The notes under the pieces are model-generated. The model did no database searches. It saw only the letters and a program-made list of their open reading frames with translations, and was not told where the DNA came from. The position numbers and the translations under genes were made by a program. A stretch of DNA of 17,053 bases from assembly GCA_030744725.1 (NCBI GenBank), contig JASLPZ010000141.1, positions 1 through 17,053 on the forward strand, written 5' to 3'. Of this stretch, positions 7,913 to 15,555 are shown one piece after another. The stretch's first letter is position 1. Each line of letters starts with the position of its first letter. The DNA comes from ARS98 sp030744725. GTDB lineage: Bacteria > Planctomycetota > Planctomycetia > Pirellulales > Pirellulaceae.

Positions 7913-8195
7913 TCTACGCCTCTGGTCCTTTGGGCGGTGCCCGAGTTCGCTCTCCGGCAGAGCCCCATCGTCCGACCAGGCGTTCTCAGTGTATCTCGTG
8001 GCAGTGGTGGCGGGAAACCGGCATCCGTTGACAGCTAATGTTCAGTCTTCGCTATCGGCTGCACATCGAAGCGTTCAAGGACTTTTTCAGGAAAATCATG
8101 CTGGGTAGATGACTGGGGAAGCAGATCGGCTCAGTATTCGTGACGAGTGTGGCGGGCATTTGCAATAAATGTCTGTCAAGAAAGCGAAACCAAGT

Positions 8196-8224
8196 TTGAA
8201 TCCGTCAACCTGCTGGTGTAGAAT
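8196..8224 (+). promoter_or_regulatory. Sigma70-like promoter for the DUF1501-DUF1800 genes
   Basis: TTGAAT (8196-8201) and TAGAAT (8219-8224) are separated by exactly 17 bases, close to the TTGACA-17-TATAAT consensus, and point toward the DUF1501 gene. The predicted leader is about 135 bases. A similar TAGAAT (11915-11920) precedes the oxidoreductase gene, but without a matching -35 at normal spacing. Confidence 0.4.
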
Positions 8225-8352
8225 CTGGGCTGTGTAGCACTACTTTTCGTCGCATGTGGTGTGTACTGTCCAATCAGAGGCTCGTGACGGACACTTCCGG
8301 CGCGAATGCGTCTGATCGGAGAGAGACACGTATCGTGGAACCAACAAGACTT

Positions 8353-8357
8353 AAGGA
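8353..8357 (+). promoter_or_regulatory. Ribosome-binding site that fixes the DUF1501 start
   Basis: AAGGA lies 7 bases before the ATG at 8365. It selects this start over the in-frame upstream ATG at 8254, which would put 37 residues before the Tat motif and has no comparable site. Confidence 0.6.
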
Positions 8358-8364
8358 ACACAGG

Positions 8365-9615
8365 ATGAGTAAACCGCAGATTTCAACTCGTCGTGGTTTC
8401 ATCGCTCAGGGTCTCGGCGTCGTTGGCGTTGGCGCTGCGCTGCCCAACTTTTTGATCCAAACCGCTTTGGCGGGCCCCAAGGCGGAATCTGATTTGCCGA
8501 TTCTTGTCGTCGTTCAGTTGAGCGGTGGCAATGACGGCTTGGCTTCGATCATTCCTTATGGCGACGATGCTTATGCTCAGAATCGCCCAACCCTGCGTGC
8601 ACCCGTCGAGAATCTGTTGAAGATCGATGACTACTCGGCTTTCTGCCCCGCCCTCGGTCCTTTCAAGAAGATGTACGATGAGGATCAACTGGCCGTGATT
8701 CAGGCAGTCGGTTATCCCAATCCGAACAAAAGCCATTTCACATCGATGGACATTTGGCACGTTGCCAATAACAGTTTTCGCCGTGTTCCAGGCCAAGAAG
8801 CCTACGGTTGGATTGGTCGCTATACCGACACAGCCTTCAAAGATGTGATTGACTCCAAATTGTCGATGGCCGTCAACATGGGCAAGTCGCCCATGGCCAT
8901 GCGGGGCCGATTTCACGCTGGCCTGGCGTTAAAGGACCCTCGTTCCTTCCAGTACATGGCCGCTAACAACGATAAGATGAAGAAGGAACTGTATCGGGAA
9001 CTCAATGATTCGGATTCCAAGCCATCTAAGGGTTCGTCTCCTCTTGATTTCATTTCGAAAACGTCATCCAGTGCCAATCGAGCGAGTGACGAAATCCTAA
9101 AACTGATCAATGCGACAAAGTCCGAGTCTTATCCCGAATCCAGGCTGGCCCAGTCTTTGCAGATGGTTTCTGCGATGATCAAGGGGAATCTGAGCACTCG
9201 CGTGTTCTATGTTTCTCAAGGTGGATTCGATACGCACGCAGGCCAAGCAACTCGTCATGCCAAACTCATGACTGACTTCAGTGAAGCCATTGCCGCTTTC
9301 CAGGCAGATCTGACCGGGCAGGGCAACGCAGACCGTGTTCTGACCGTGGCCTTCAGTGAATTCGGCAGGGTTGTCAAAGAGAATGGTTCCCAAGGCACAG
9401 ATCATGGCAAGGCCGCACCCATGTTCCTCTTCGGGCCGAACGTCAAAAGTGGCCTGTACGGGGAGAGTCCGAACCTGACCGATCTCGATGGCGGCGATCT
9501 GAAATTCAAGATCGATTTCAGGAGTGTGTATGCCACAGTGCTTGATCAATGGATGAAAGCGCCCAGCCAGAAGATCCTCGGCGCCAAATTCGAACATCTG
9601 GGCTTCATGGCATAA
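8365..9615 (+). CDS. DUF1501 family exported protein
   Basis: A 416-residue protein of the DUF1501 family (PF07394 type), which has an alkaline phosphatase/sulfatase-like fold and no established function. The N-terminus is a Tat signal: STRRGFIAQ (Arg9-Arg10), followed by a hydrophobic stretch ending ALA near residue 36. Family motifs include VVVQLSGGNDG just after the signal and GTDHG in the C-terminal third, which is a likely metal- or phosphate-site motif. The frame is open back to 8254, but the start at 8365 has the ribosome-binding site and gives a normal Tat signal. It lies directly upstream of a DUF1800 gene, and these two families are commonly neighbours in planctomycetes and other bacteria, so a shared extracytoplasmic role is likely. 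Codon use is less G+C-rich than in the second sulfatase gene. Confidence 0.92.
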   Translation: MSKPQISTRRGFIAQGLGVVGVGAALPNFLIQTALAGPKAESDLPILVVVQLSGGNDGLASIIPYGDDAYAQNRPTLRAPVENLLKIDDYSAFCPALGPFKKMYDEDQLAVIQAVGYPNPNKSHFTSMDIWHVANNSFRRVPGQEAYGWIGRYTDTAFKDVIDSKLSMAVNMGKSPMAMRGRFHAGLALKDPRSFQYMAANNDKMKKELYRELNDSDSKPSKGSSPLDFISKTSSSANRASDEILKLINATKSESYPESRLAQSLQMVSAMIKGNLSTRVFYVSQGGFDTHAGQATRHAKLMTDFSEAIAAFQADLTGQGNADRVLTVAFSEFGRVVKENGSQGTDHGKAAPMFLFGPNVKSGLYGESPNLTDLDGGDLKFKIDFRSVYATVLDQWMKAPSQKILGAKFEHLGFMA

Positions 9616-9728
9616 CCCCGCTCGACGCATGATTATTCCGCTCTGGTTGAGTTGCCGAGTCAGTGGCGGATCTCAGTCACACATTTGCCGTCTGGTTTTG
9701 ATCACATATTGAGTTCTTTCATGGAGCG

Positions 9729-11471
9729 ATGAATGCCGTGAAAAAGTATGCATGGACATCACGTCTGGTTTTCGTTCTGTTTCTATTCGCGCTTGGCACC
9801 GGGTTTCCATGTCAATCCCGGACTCATGGCGTTGAGCCAACCGTTCAGGGTGGGCTCAAGCAATTGCCTGACAAAGACTGGTCATGGGCAAATGCCAGAC
9901 ACCTGCTCGCCCGTGCCGGATTCAGCGGCACTTCGGATCAGATCACCGAGTTGCACCAGATGGGACTCGAAAAAGCTGTCGATTACATGTTGAATTTCAA
10001 TAAGTCACAAGGAAAGGAAGTCCTGAGTGACGAGTTGCTAGACCTGATTGATCGTGATCCGACTGATCGCAAAAAAGATAAATCTGGTCCCCAACTCGAC
10101 TTGTTGATCAGAAGTCCTCAGTGGGAGAAGGTGTATAACGAGACCACGATCAAGCCGGACAAGAACCATCCCGTCGCAGATTTTTCCAAAGTGCACATGG
10201 TTGATTTGTTGACCAAGGGAAAGGACGGGAAACCGTCACTCGAAAAGAAACGCCTCCTTGAGAGATTAAAGCTCTTCGAGTTTATGCGCGCCGATTGGAT
10301 GGAGCAGCTCATCACTTCAGAGAATCCGCTCGAAGAAAAGATGGTTCTTTTTTGGCACGGGCATTTCACTTCGGATTACGCCACGGTCGAGGACAGCTAC
10401 ATGCTGTATCTCCAGAACTATCTGTTCCATAAGTATAGTGCTGGCAACTATGGTGAATTGCTTCACGGCATTGTTCACGATCCGGCCATGCTGCGTTATC
10501 TGGACAACAACACCAATGTCAAGGGTCATCCGAATGAGAACCTCGCCAGAGAGCTGATGGAACTGTTTTCCATGGGCGAGGGCAACGGGTACACGGAGAA
10601 AGATGTCAAAGAAGGCGCGCGTGCCTTGACGGGCAATAAATATGATGCCCGGAACAAGGGGCTGTTCTACTTCGACGAGGATAACCACGACTTCGGTCAA
10701 AAAACCATCTTTGGCCATACCGGCAATTACAATGGCGACCACTTTGTCGATCTGATTCTCGCGCAGCCGGAGACAGCGAGTTTCATGGCCGCCAAGTTGT
10801 TCGCTTTCTTTGCATACGAGGGCCCTGAGTCCGAGGTCGTCGAACCCTTGGCTCGGACCTTCCGAGAGAATCACTTCGACGTGAAACCCGTGCTTCGGGA
10901 GATGTTTCTTTCAGAGGCTTTCTACAGTGAGAAGGCGATTGGGACCCATATCAAAAGTCCCATCCAACTTGTCGTGGGAACGTTCCGCAAGCTCGGACTC
11001 GAACAGGGTGATTATTCCAGTATCATCAAAGCATCCAATTTGATGGGGCAGGCACTTTTCCAGCCCCCGGATGTCAAGGGATGGGATGGTGGTAGGACGT
11101 GGATTAATGCGACTCGGCTCTTTGCTCGTCAGAATTTCTCCGGGTATCTCGTTGAAGGTAAGGAGACGCTTTTCAGCAACGGTCGGTCAATCGGCAAGCC
11201 ACGTCCAGGTATTCGTCCGGGCGTGGACATCGTTGGGCTCTTGGACGGCAATGAACTCACAAATTCGTCTGAGGTTGTGGATCATTTTATGAAAAACATG
11301 TTCTCCATCTCTGTCCAGGAATCTAAACGGCAGAAGCTGATCAACGTCCTGGACAAAGGTGGGGCGCTGCCTCCCTCTTCTAGATGGAGAAGTCAAAGAA
11401 CTCGTATCAATGAGAAACTCCAACTGCTGCTGGTCTTGATGATAAGTATGCCGGAATACCAGTTGTGCTGA
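9729..11471 (+). CDS. DUF1800 family exported protein
   Basis: A 580-residue DUF1800 protein (PF08811 type), function unknown, normally encoded next to a DUF1501 gene as here. Recognisable signatures are ARHLLARAGFSG after the signal peptide, NENLARELMELFSMG (269-283) followed by YTEKDVKEGARALTG, and PPDVKGWDGGRTWIN (446-460). A signal peptide is clear: KKY, then a hydrophobic stretch LVFVLFLFALGTG. The chosen ATG has GGAG only 2 bases upstream; an in-frame GTG at 9738 has the same GGAG at 11 bases and gives a more usual signal peptide beginning at the KKY lysines, so the start could lie there. The gap to the DUF1501 stop is 113 bases with no terminator seen, consistent with co-transcription. 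A 60-base sample (10021-10080) counts 27 G+C. Confidence 0.92.
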   Translation: MNAVKKYAWTSRLVFVLFLFALGTGFPCQSRTHGVEPTVQGGLKQLPDKDWSWANARHLLARAGFSGTSDQITELHQMGLEKAVDYMLNFNKSQGKEVLSDELLDLIDRDPTDRKKDKSGPQLDLLIRSPQWEKVYNETTIKPDKNHPVADFSKVHMVDLLTKGKDGKPSLEKKRLLERLKLFEFMRADWMEQLITSENPLEEKMVLFWHGHFTSDYATVEDSYMLYLQNYLFHKYSAGNYGELLHGIVHDPAMLRYLDNNTNVKGHPNENLARELMELFSMGEGNGYTEKDVKEGARALTGNKYDARNKGLFYFDEDNHDFGQKTIFGHTGNYNGDHFVDLILAQPETASFMAAKLFAFFAYEGPESEVVEPLARTFRENHFDVKPVLREMFLSEAFYSEKAIGTHIKSPIQLVVGTFRKLGLEQGDYSSIIKASNLMGQALFQPPDVKGWDGGRTWINATRLFARQNFSGYLVEGKETLFSNGRSIGKPRPGIRPGVDIVGLLDGNELTNSSEVVDHFMKNMFSISVQESKRQKLINVLDKGGALPPSSRWRSQRTRINEKLQLLLVLMISMPEYQLC

Positions 11472-11476
11472 GTTAG

Positions 11477-11493
11477 GGCACACTCTGTGTGCC
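11477..11493 (+). terminator. Hairpin just after the DUF1800 stop codon
   Basis: GGCACAC (11477-11483) pairs perfectly with GTGTGCC (11487-11493) around a TCT loop, six bases after the stop codon. The position suits a transcription end or mRNA 3' stabiliser, but only GTAGCGGCGTGGTTTTGG follows, with no proper T-run. It may instead be one more copy of a dispersed palindrome. Confidence 0.3.
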
Positions 11494-11509
11494 GTAGCGG
11501 CGTGGTTTT

Positions 11510-11551
11510 GGACGTAGAGGTTGTCAATTCGGACAAAGAGGTTGTCACGAA
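11510..11551. repeat. 21-bp tandem direct repeat (two copies)
   Basis: Two adjacent 21-base units (11510-11530 and 11531-11551) share GGAC, two variable bases, then AGAGGTTGTCA. A 21-base period is two helical turns, which would place both units on the same DNA face, as in some operators. Simple slippage duplication is equally possible. Confidence 0.4.
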
Positions 11552-11561
11552 TTTTGGTATC

Positions 11562-11668
11562 GCTGTGCTGGTGTACTAGCCCAGCGATTCTTTACAACCA
11601 ATGTGCGTGGGATTCCGTGTGCATCCGTCCCCTTGGAACTGTCATAAAAATCGCTGGACCAGCACAGC
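11562..11668. repeat. Long bulged inverted repeat (20 bp of pairing)
   Basis: The 11-bp arm 11562-11572 (GCTGTGCTGGT) is the exact reverse complement of 11658-11668. The 9-bp arm 11581-11589 (CCAGCGATT) is the exact reverse complement of 11649-11657. The two right arms are contiguous while the left arms are split by an 8-base bulge (11573-11580). The apical part is 59 bases long. It could fold as a structured RNA, form a cruciform, or be a small non-coding mobile element. No flanking target duplication was obvious. Confidence 0.5.
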
Positions 11669-11709
11669 CTGCACCGTTCTAGTGCCCTTAGAGTGTTCGA
11701 TCTTTTATT

Positions 11710-11736
11710 GTCGTCTTTCGCGGAGCGAAAGGCGAC
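11710..11736. repeat. 12-bp near-perfect hairpin (CTTTCGC-GGA-GCGAAAG type)
   Basis: Bases 11710-11721 pair with 11725-11736 around the loop GGA, with a single G-T wobble at 11714/11732. From memory, hairpins with the core CTTTCGCGGAGCGAAAG recur in planctomycete genomes, so this is probably a dispersed REP-like element. T-rich sequence lies only on its left (11701-11709), which does not fit a terminator on either strand. Confidence 0.55.
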
Positions 11737-11966
11737 TATCGGACAGTAATTCCTCGAACGATCCCAAGGTGGCTCTGCCGAGTCTACACAGTTGCGACGA
11801 TCAATAACTGGTCAGCCCAGTGTATAAGTCACACAACGAAAATCTCGCAAACAGTAGGGTAAATGCGAAGAACGCATATCATTGAAATGCCACGACGGAC
11901 GACTTCAATCTGGTTAGAATCAACACTACTCCGGCATCCCACCTAACTTCACAACGGAACCCCACC

Positions 11967-13310
11967 ATGGTTACAACACAGAATCGCCGTTCGTTCATTA
12001 AGTCGACCGCAATCGCTGGTACAGCGATCGCTCTCCCTGCGCTTCAGTATTCGCGAGTCTTTGGAGCCAACAGTCGCTTAGGAATCGCCAGTATCGGAAC
12101 GGGCGGTAAAGGCCGGAGTGATTTGAATGGTGTAGCGGCAAGTCCCGATGTCGAAGTCATCGCGCTGTGCGATATCGACAGCTCAGCCAAGCATCTGGGA
12201 CAAGCGGCCGAGAAGTACAGTTCGGCGAGACAGTACGCCGACTGGCGGAAGCTGCTTGATGAGTCGAATGACATCCAAGGTGTTCTCGTATCAACCCCAG
12301 ACTTCATGCACGCACCGATTTCTTTGGCGGCCATGCATTTAGGAAAACACGTGTTCTGTCAAAAGCCGCTCACGCACTCGGTCCACGAGGCGCGGCAAAT
12401 GAAACTAGCTGCATCGAAGTACAACGCCGTGACTCAGATGTGCAATCAAATTCAATCGCACTCTGCATATCGAACGGCAGTGCACATGGTACACACCGGC
12501 ATGATCGGCAAGGTAAAGGAAGTCCATTCGTGGCAAGGTGGTAGTCCGCGTTGGCCGAGGCATCTGCCGAGGCCCGAAGGCAATGATCCCGTACCCGCAA
12601 ACGTGCGTTGGGATCTGTGGCAAGGCGTCGCGCCGGACCGCCCTTACAAGATTGGCATGTACCATCCCTTCAATTGGCGTGGCTGGCAAGCCTACGGTAC
12701 TGGGCAACTCGGCGATTTTGGATGCCACATTCTGGACCCAGTTTTCAAATCGCTCAAACTCGGCTCTCCAACCAAGCTCAAAGCCGAAGCACCGACGTTG
12801 TTTCCCGAGTCGTGGACAGATCAAGCAACAGTGTATTACGAGTTCCCTGGCACTGAGTACACGCTTGGTCCCACCCTACCAGTCACTTGGTATGACGCCG
12901 CCGGTGCGTCGCCGCCACGAGAAAACCTAGGCGACATTCCGGCTAGTTACAAACTGCACGGTGCAGGCTCGGTTCTCGTCGGTGAAAAGGGTTCCTTGGT
13001 AATCCCGCACGTGGCGATGCCGAAGATATTCCCAGAAGAGAAATTCGCGACGAAGGAATTGCCTGTGATCGAAGGCGTCGACCACTACATCCAATGGGCT
13101 GACGCGTGTCGGGAAGTCGGTGAAACCACTTCGCATTTCGATTACGCCGGACCACTGACAGAGACTGTCTTGTTAGGGACGATCGGAATTCGTTTTCCTG
13201 GAGAAGAAATCGCTTGGGACGCCAAGGCTCTCAAGCTCAAAAACAACGCAGAGGCTCAGAATTGGGTTAAGAAGCCTTATCGAAAAGGTTGGGAACCAAC
13301 TTGGGTCTAG
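11967..13310 (+). CDS. Tat-exported Gfo/Idh/MocA family oxidoreductase
   Basis: A 447-residue NAD(P)-dependent oxidoreductase of the Gfo/Idh/MocA family, whose members act on sugars, inositols and related polyols. A Tat signal (NRRSFIKST, Arg7-Arg8, then a hydrophobic stretch) precedes a Rossmann domain with GTGGKG (44-49), ALCDID (66-71) and STPDFMHAP (109-117). The family's EKP motif reads QKP here (Gln132-Lys133-Pro134), keeping the catalytic lysine; GDFGCHILD (249-257) carries His254. Exported members with tightly bound cofactor are common in planctomycetes. The start has no clear ribosome-binding site, but it gives a complete Tat signal and no better start is seen. It is a single gene, convergent with the sulfatase gene ending at 13364. 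The 53-base gap holds only a weak 5-bp hairpin (13346-13359). Substrate unknown. Confidence 0.92.
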   Translation: MVTTQNRRSFIKSTAIAGTAIALPALQYSRVFGANSRLGIASIGTGGKGRSDLNGVAASPDVEVIALCDIDSSAKHLGQAAEKYSSARQYADWRKLLDESNDIQGVLVSTPDFMHAPISLAAMHLGKHVFCQKPLTHSVHEARQMKLAASKYNAVTQMCNQIQSHSAYRTAVHMVHTGMIGKVKEVHSWQGGSPRWPRHLPRPEGNDPVPANVRWDLWQGVAPDRPYKIGMYHPFNWRGWQAYGTGQLGDFGCHILDPVFKSLKLGSPTKLKAEAPTLFPESWTDQATVYYEFPGTEYTLGPTLPVTWYDAAGASPPRENLGDIPASYKLHGAGSVLVGEKGSLVIPHVAMPKIFPEEKFATKELPVIEGVDHYIQWADACREVGETTSHFDYAGPLTETVLLGTIGIRFPGEEIAWDAKALKLKNNAEAQNWVKKPYRKGWEPTWV

Positions 13311-13363
13311 GCTTTTGCTACTTTGGTTACGGCCGTCGGCAATATTTCCGAACCCGGAACGGC

Positions 13364-15151
13364 TCAATCCGCACGGCGTGTGACCTTCACGTAGATGGCG
13401 CTGCAGAGCGGTCTGCCATCCTTGTTCATGAACAGGGTTTCGAGCCGGGTCGTGCCGGCCTTTAGCGTCGCGGTGAACCTGACAAACGTATCGTCTGGCG
13501 CCGTGTCGGCGGAGCGTTCGACGCCGCCGATTTTCAGGCGGGCTTTGGCGATGGGGCGGGCGCCTCTGCCGTCGAACCGCTTGTTCGTCGATGAGGCCCC
13601 CGCGATGAGCGGAAGGTTGGCCTCGGGAGCCCAGCGGCGCAACTCGAACCCATATTCTCCATCCCGCTCGACGATCACATCCCAATACCCGACGGTGTTG
13701 GCGGCGAACAGGTTGCCGCCGTTGTCGCAATAGCCGCCGATCCAGTCCTGGGCGTAGAGCATCATGGGGTTAGCTTTTTCCGCGCCGAGGATGATGTAGC
13801 GAGGCTTGTCGAAAAGGGGCCGGGCCTCGGCGTGCCATTGCTCGTAATGCTCGGCCATCGCCTTGGCGATCTTGGGGCGCGTTGCGGCGATGTTGGTTGT
13901 CTGAGCGGGGTCGGTCTTCAGGTCGTACAGTTCGTTGGGCCCGACCAGCCGCCACGTGCCCCACATCACCGCGGCGGGGTCCCACTTGGCACCGGAGATG
14001 CGGTACTGCACGACGAGTTTGCGGTCGGCGAGTTCCTGCTGCGTGCCGAGAAGCAGTCCGGCGAGGCTGACGCCGTCGAACCGGGCGTGAGGCGCGTCGA
14101 GCCCGCACAGTTCGATCAGCGTCGGCAGCAGGTCCTGTACCTGCGTCAGTTCGCCGATATCGGCGCCGTGTTGAAGATCGCCGCCAGGCCAACGGACGAA
14201 GCACGGCACGCGATGGCCGCCCTCGTACACCTGCGTCTTTTTCCCGCGCATCCCCGCGTTGTACAGTTTCATCGCCTGTGTGCTGCGCGTGCCGTTGTCG
14301 GTCATGAAGATCAAGATCGTATCGTCGCGCAGGTTGTTCTTCTTAAGGAACTGTTCGAGCCGGCCAAGATTGTCGTCGATATTTGCGATCTGTCCGTAGA
14401 ACGCTGCGTGGACCTGTTTGCCATCGTATTTGTCAATGTTTGTATACGGGGCGGCGTCGGATTCGACCACCATGTCCGGGGCGTGCGGCGTGTTGGTCGG
14501 CAGGTAGCAGAAGAACGGCTTGCCCGCCGCCCGCTGCCTGCCGATCCAATCCATCGCCTCGTTGAAATAGATATCGGTGCAGTAGCCCTCGTACCTCTTG
14601 TCGACGCCGTTGTGGTCGAGCACCGGATCGAAATACGTATTGCCCCAGTGGTCTGCGAGCGAGGTGATGCCCCAGGCGCGGTGGTGTAGCGTCTCGTGGA
14701 AGCCGCGGTCCTGTGGGCGGTGGGGGTGGCTGTCGCCCAGGTGCCACTTGCCGAAGTGCCCAGTGGCATAGCCGGACTGCGCGAAGAAGTCGGCCATCGT
14801 CGGCAGTTCACGCCGCATCATCGACCGGCCCTGGCAGACGGCGGTGCAGCCGTTGCGCATCGCGTCGATGCCCGTCATCAACTGCCCGCGCGTCGGCGAG
14901 CACATCGGAGCCACATGGAAATCGGTGAACCGCGCCGACTCGATGTGCAGGCGATCCATGTGCGGCGTGCGCAGCACCGGATTGCCGTGCGCCGTCAGGT
15001 CGCCGTAACCCTGGTCGTCGGTGATCAGCAGGATCACGTTTGGGTGATCGGCGGCCTGCGGATTGCGTTTGGCGGCCACAGCAGTGTGGGTGAGCAGCAG
15101 ACTGGTGCATATGCCAAACAGGCAGCTTGATAAAGTGAGTGACGGCTTCAT
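13364..15151 (-). CDS. Exported arylsulfatase with C-terminal beta-type domain
   Basis: A 595-residue formylglycine-dependent sulfatase acting outside the cytoplasm. A signal peptide covers about 1-27 (ending TAVAA). Cys84 in MCSPTRGQLMTG is the residue to be modified (CxPxR). Active-site residues by family pattern are Asp45-Asp46, Lys135 and His137 (GKWHLGD), His223 (NTPHAPD), Asp285-Asn286 (MTDNG) and Lys304. From about residue 460 there is an extra domain with beta-rich character (DVIVERDGEYGFELRRW), as in many planctomycete arylsulfatases. Upstream AGGA lies about 8 bases before the ATG. The gene is far more G+C-rich than its neighbours: the 60 bases 14041-14100 contain 44 G+C, compared with 27 of 60 at 10021-10080. 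This suggests a different history or strong codon selection. Confidence 0.93.
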   Translation of the reverse strand: MKPSLTLSSCLFGICTSLLLTHTAVAAKRNPQAADHPNVILLITDDQGYGDLTAHGNPVLRTPHMDRLHIESARFTDFHVAPMCSPTRGQLMTGIDAMRNGCTAVCQGRSMMRRELPTMADFFAQSGYATGHFGKWHLGDSHPHRPQDRGFHETLHHRAWGITSLADHWGNTYFDPVLDHNGVDKRYEGYCTDIYFNEAMDWIGRQRAAGKPFFCYLPTNTPHAPDMVVESDAAPYTNIDKYDGKQVHAAFYGQIANIDDNLGRLEQFLKKNNLRDDTILIFMTDNGTRSTQAMKLYNAGMRGKKTQVYEGGHRVPCFVRWPGGDLQHGADIGELTQVQDLLPTLIELCGLDAPHARFDGVSLAGLLLGTQQELADRKLVVQYRISGAKWDPAAVMWGTWRLVGPNELYDLKTDPAQTTNIAATRPKIAKAMAEHYEQWHAEARPLFDKPRYIILGAEKANPMMLYAQDWIGGYCDNGGNLFAANTVGYWDVIVERDGEYGFELRRWAPEANLPLIAGASSTNKRFDGRGARPIAKARLKIGGVERSADTAPDDTFVRFTATLKAGTTRLETLFMNKDGRPLCSAIYVKVTRRAD

Positions 15152-15555
15152 GGGATGAGAATCCTATGGGTGTCTCTACGAAAAACTCTACCGACGTTGG
15201 TCACCAAGGAGTTGGGTCAATTCAGTAGCTCAGGTGCTGGAGCTATGATTGCCGGTTTTTGTGGCGGATCATAGTGGGGCAAGGCGATGTTTAAGGCGGC
15301 GCTGTCGGTTCTGTTAGCGTTGGTGCCTGCGAGCCGGCTTGTCGCTGGAGTGCAAAACAGCGGCCCTACGGCAGGACGGGACGCCGTCATGAGATGACAA
15401 CATTGCCACAGCAGGCCCGTCGATTGGCCCGCCGTTGTAGGCGGGCCGCTTGACGTGTTGCTTCGACGGCTGGAGACTAAGAATCCGTGTTATAGAAGAA
15501 ACCGTAAGGACCGGGGAACGTCGCCAGAGCAAACGTACTGAAAGAGGATGACGAG
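15152..15555. other. Divergent intergenic region between the second sulfatase and UroD-like genes
   Basis: About 400 bases with palindromes and no convincing gene. A 36-codon open frame at 15287-15397 starts MFKAALSVLLALVPA, which looks like a signal peptide, then runs into the hairpins; it may be the remnant of a secreted-protein gene or chance. Hairpins lie at 15386-15398 (GTCAT-GAG-ATGAC) and 15418-15455. A possible -10 element TATAGA sits at 15491-15496, without a good -35 at normal spacing. Confidence 0.5.
15418..15455. repeat. GC-rich compound hairpin
   Basis: GGCCCGCC (15426-15433) pairs perfectly with GGCGGGCC (15440-15447) around GTTGTA. An outer CGTC/GACG stem (15418-15421 with 15452-15455) is separated from it by a symmetrical 4x4 internal loop. 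No T-run follows. It is likely a dispersed palindromic element or a structured 5' region upstream of the UroD-like gene, whose start lies 100 bases downstream. Confidence 0.5.

Larger units (their letters stand above)
7822..8364. other. Divergent intergenic region between the transaldolase operon and the DUF1501 gene
   Basis: These 543 bases separate two divergent transcription units. They hold a 9-bp palindrome (7889-7912), a smaller GCTCT/AGAGC hairpin (7949-7963) and a sigma70-like promoter for the plus-strand genes (8196-8224). About 140 bases of untranslated leader lie between that promoter and the DUF1501 start. I could not find a convincing promoter for the minus-strand operon. Short open frames here have no recognisable protein features. 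Confidence 0.5.
11472..11966. other. Palindrome-rich intergenic region between the DUF1800 and oxidoreductase genes
   Basis: No gene is supported in these 495 bases; a 68-codon open frame at 11601-11807 starts inside one palindrome and crosses another. The region contains a 7-bp hairpin just after the DUF1800 stop (11477-11493), a 21-bp tandem duplication (11510-11551), a long bulged inverted repeat (11562-11668) and a 12-bp hairpin (11710-11736). Bases 11740-11966 hold little visible structure except a TAGAAT (11915-11920) that may be the -10 element of the oxidoreductase gene. Confidence 0.6.

Noticed and set aside
8174..8179. TTGACA -35 box on the minus strand for the transaldolase operon
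   Set aside because: No -10-like sequence sits about 17 bases downstream on that strand.
8254..8364. N-terminal extension of the DUF1501 protein
   Set aside because: The extra 37 residues have no signal character and would bury the Tat motif; the ribosome-binding site at 8353-8357 supports the ATG at 8365.
11601..11807. 68-codon plus-strand open frame
   Set aside because: It starts within one inverted repeat and crosses another hairpin, with no ribosome-binding site or recognisable domain.
11882..11920. Complete sigma70 promoter for the oxidoreductase gene
   Set aside because: TTGAAA and TAGAAT are 27 bases apart, which is too far; only the -10-like box remains plausible.
13832..14689. 285-codon plus-strand open frame inside the second sulfatase
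   Set aside because: This is a shadow of a very G+C-rich gene; the Val/Ala/Arg-rich translation and the intact sulfatase motifs on the other strand decide against it.
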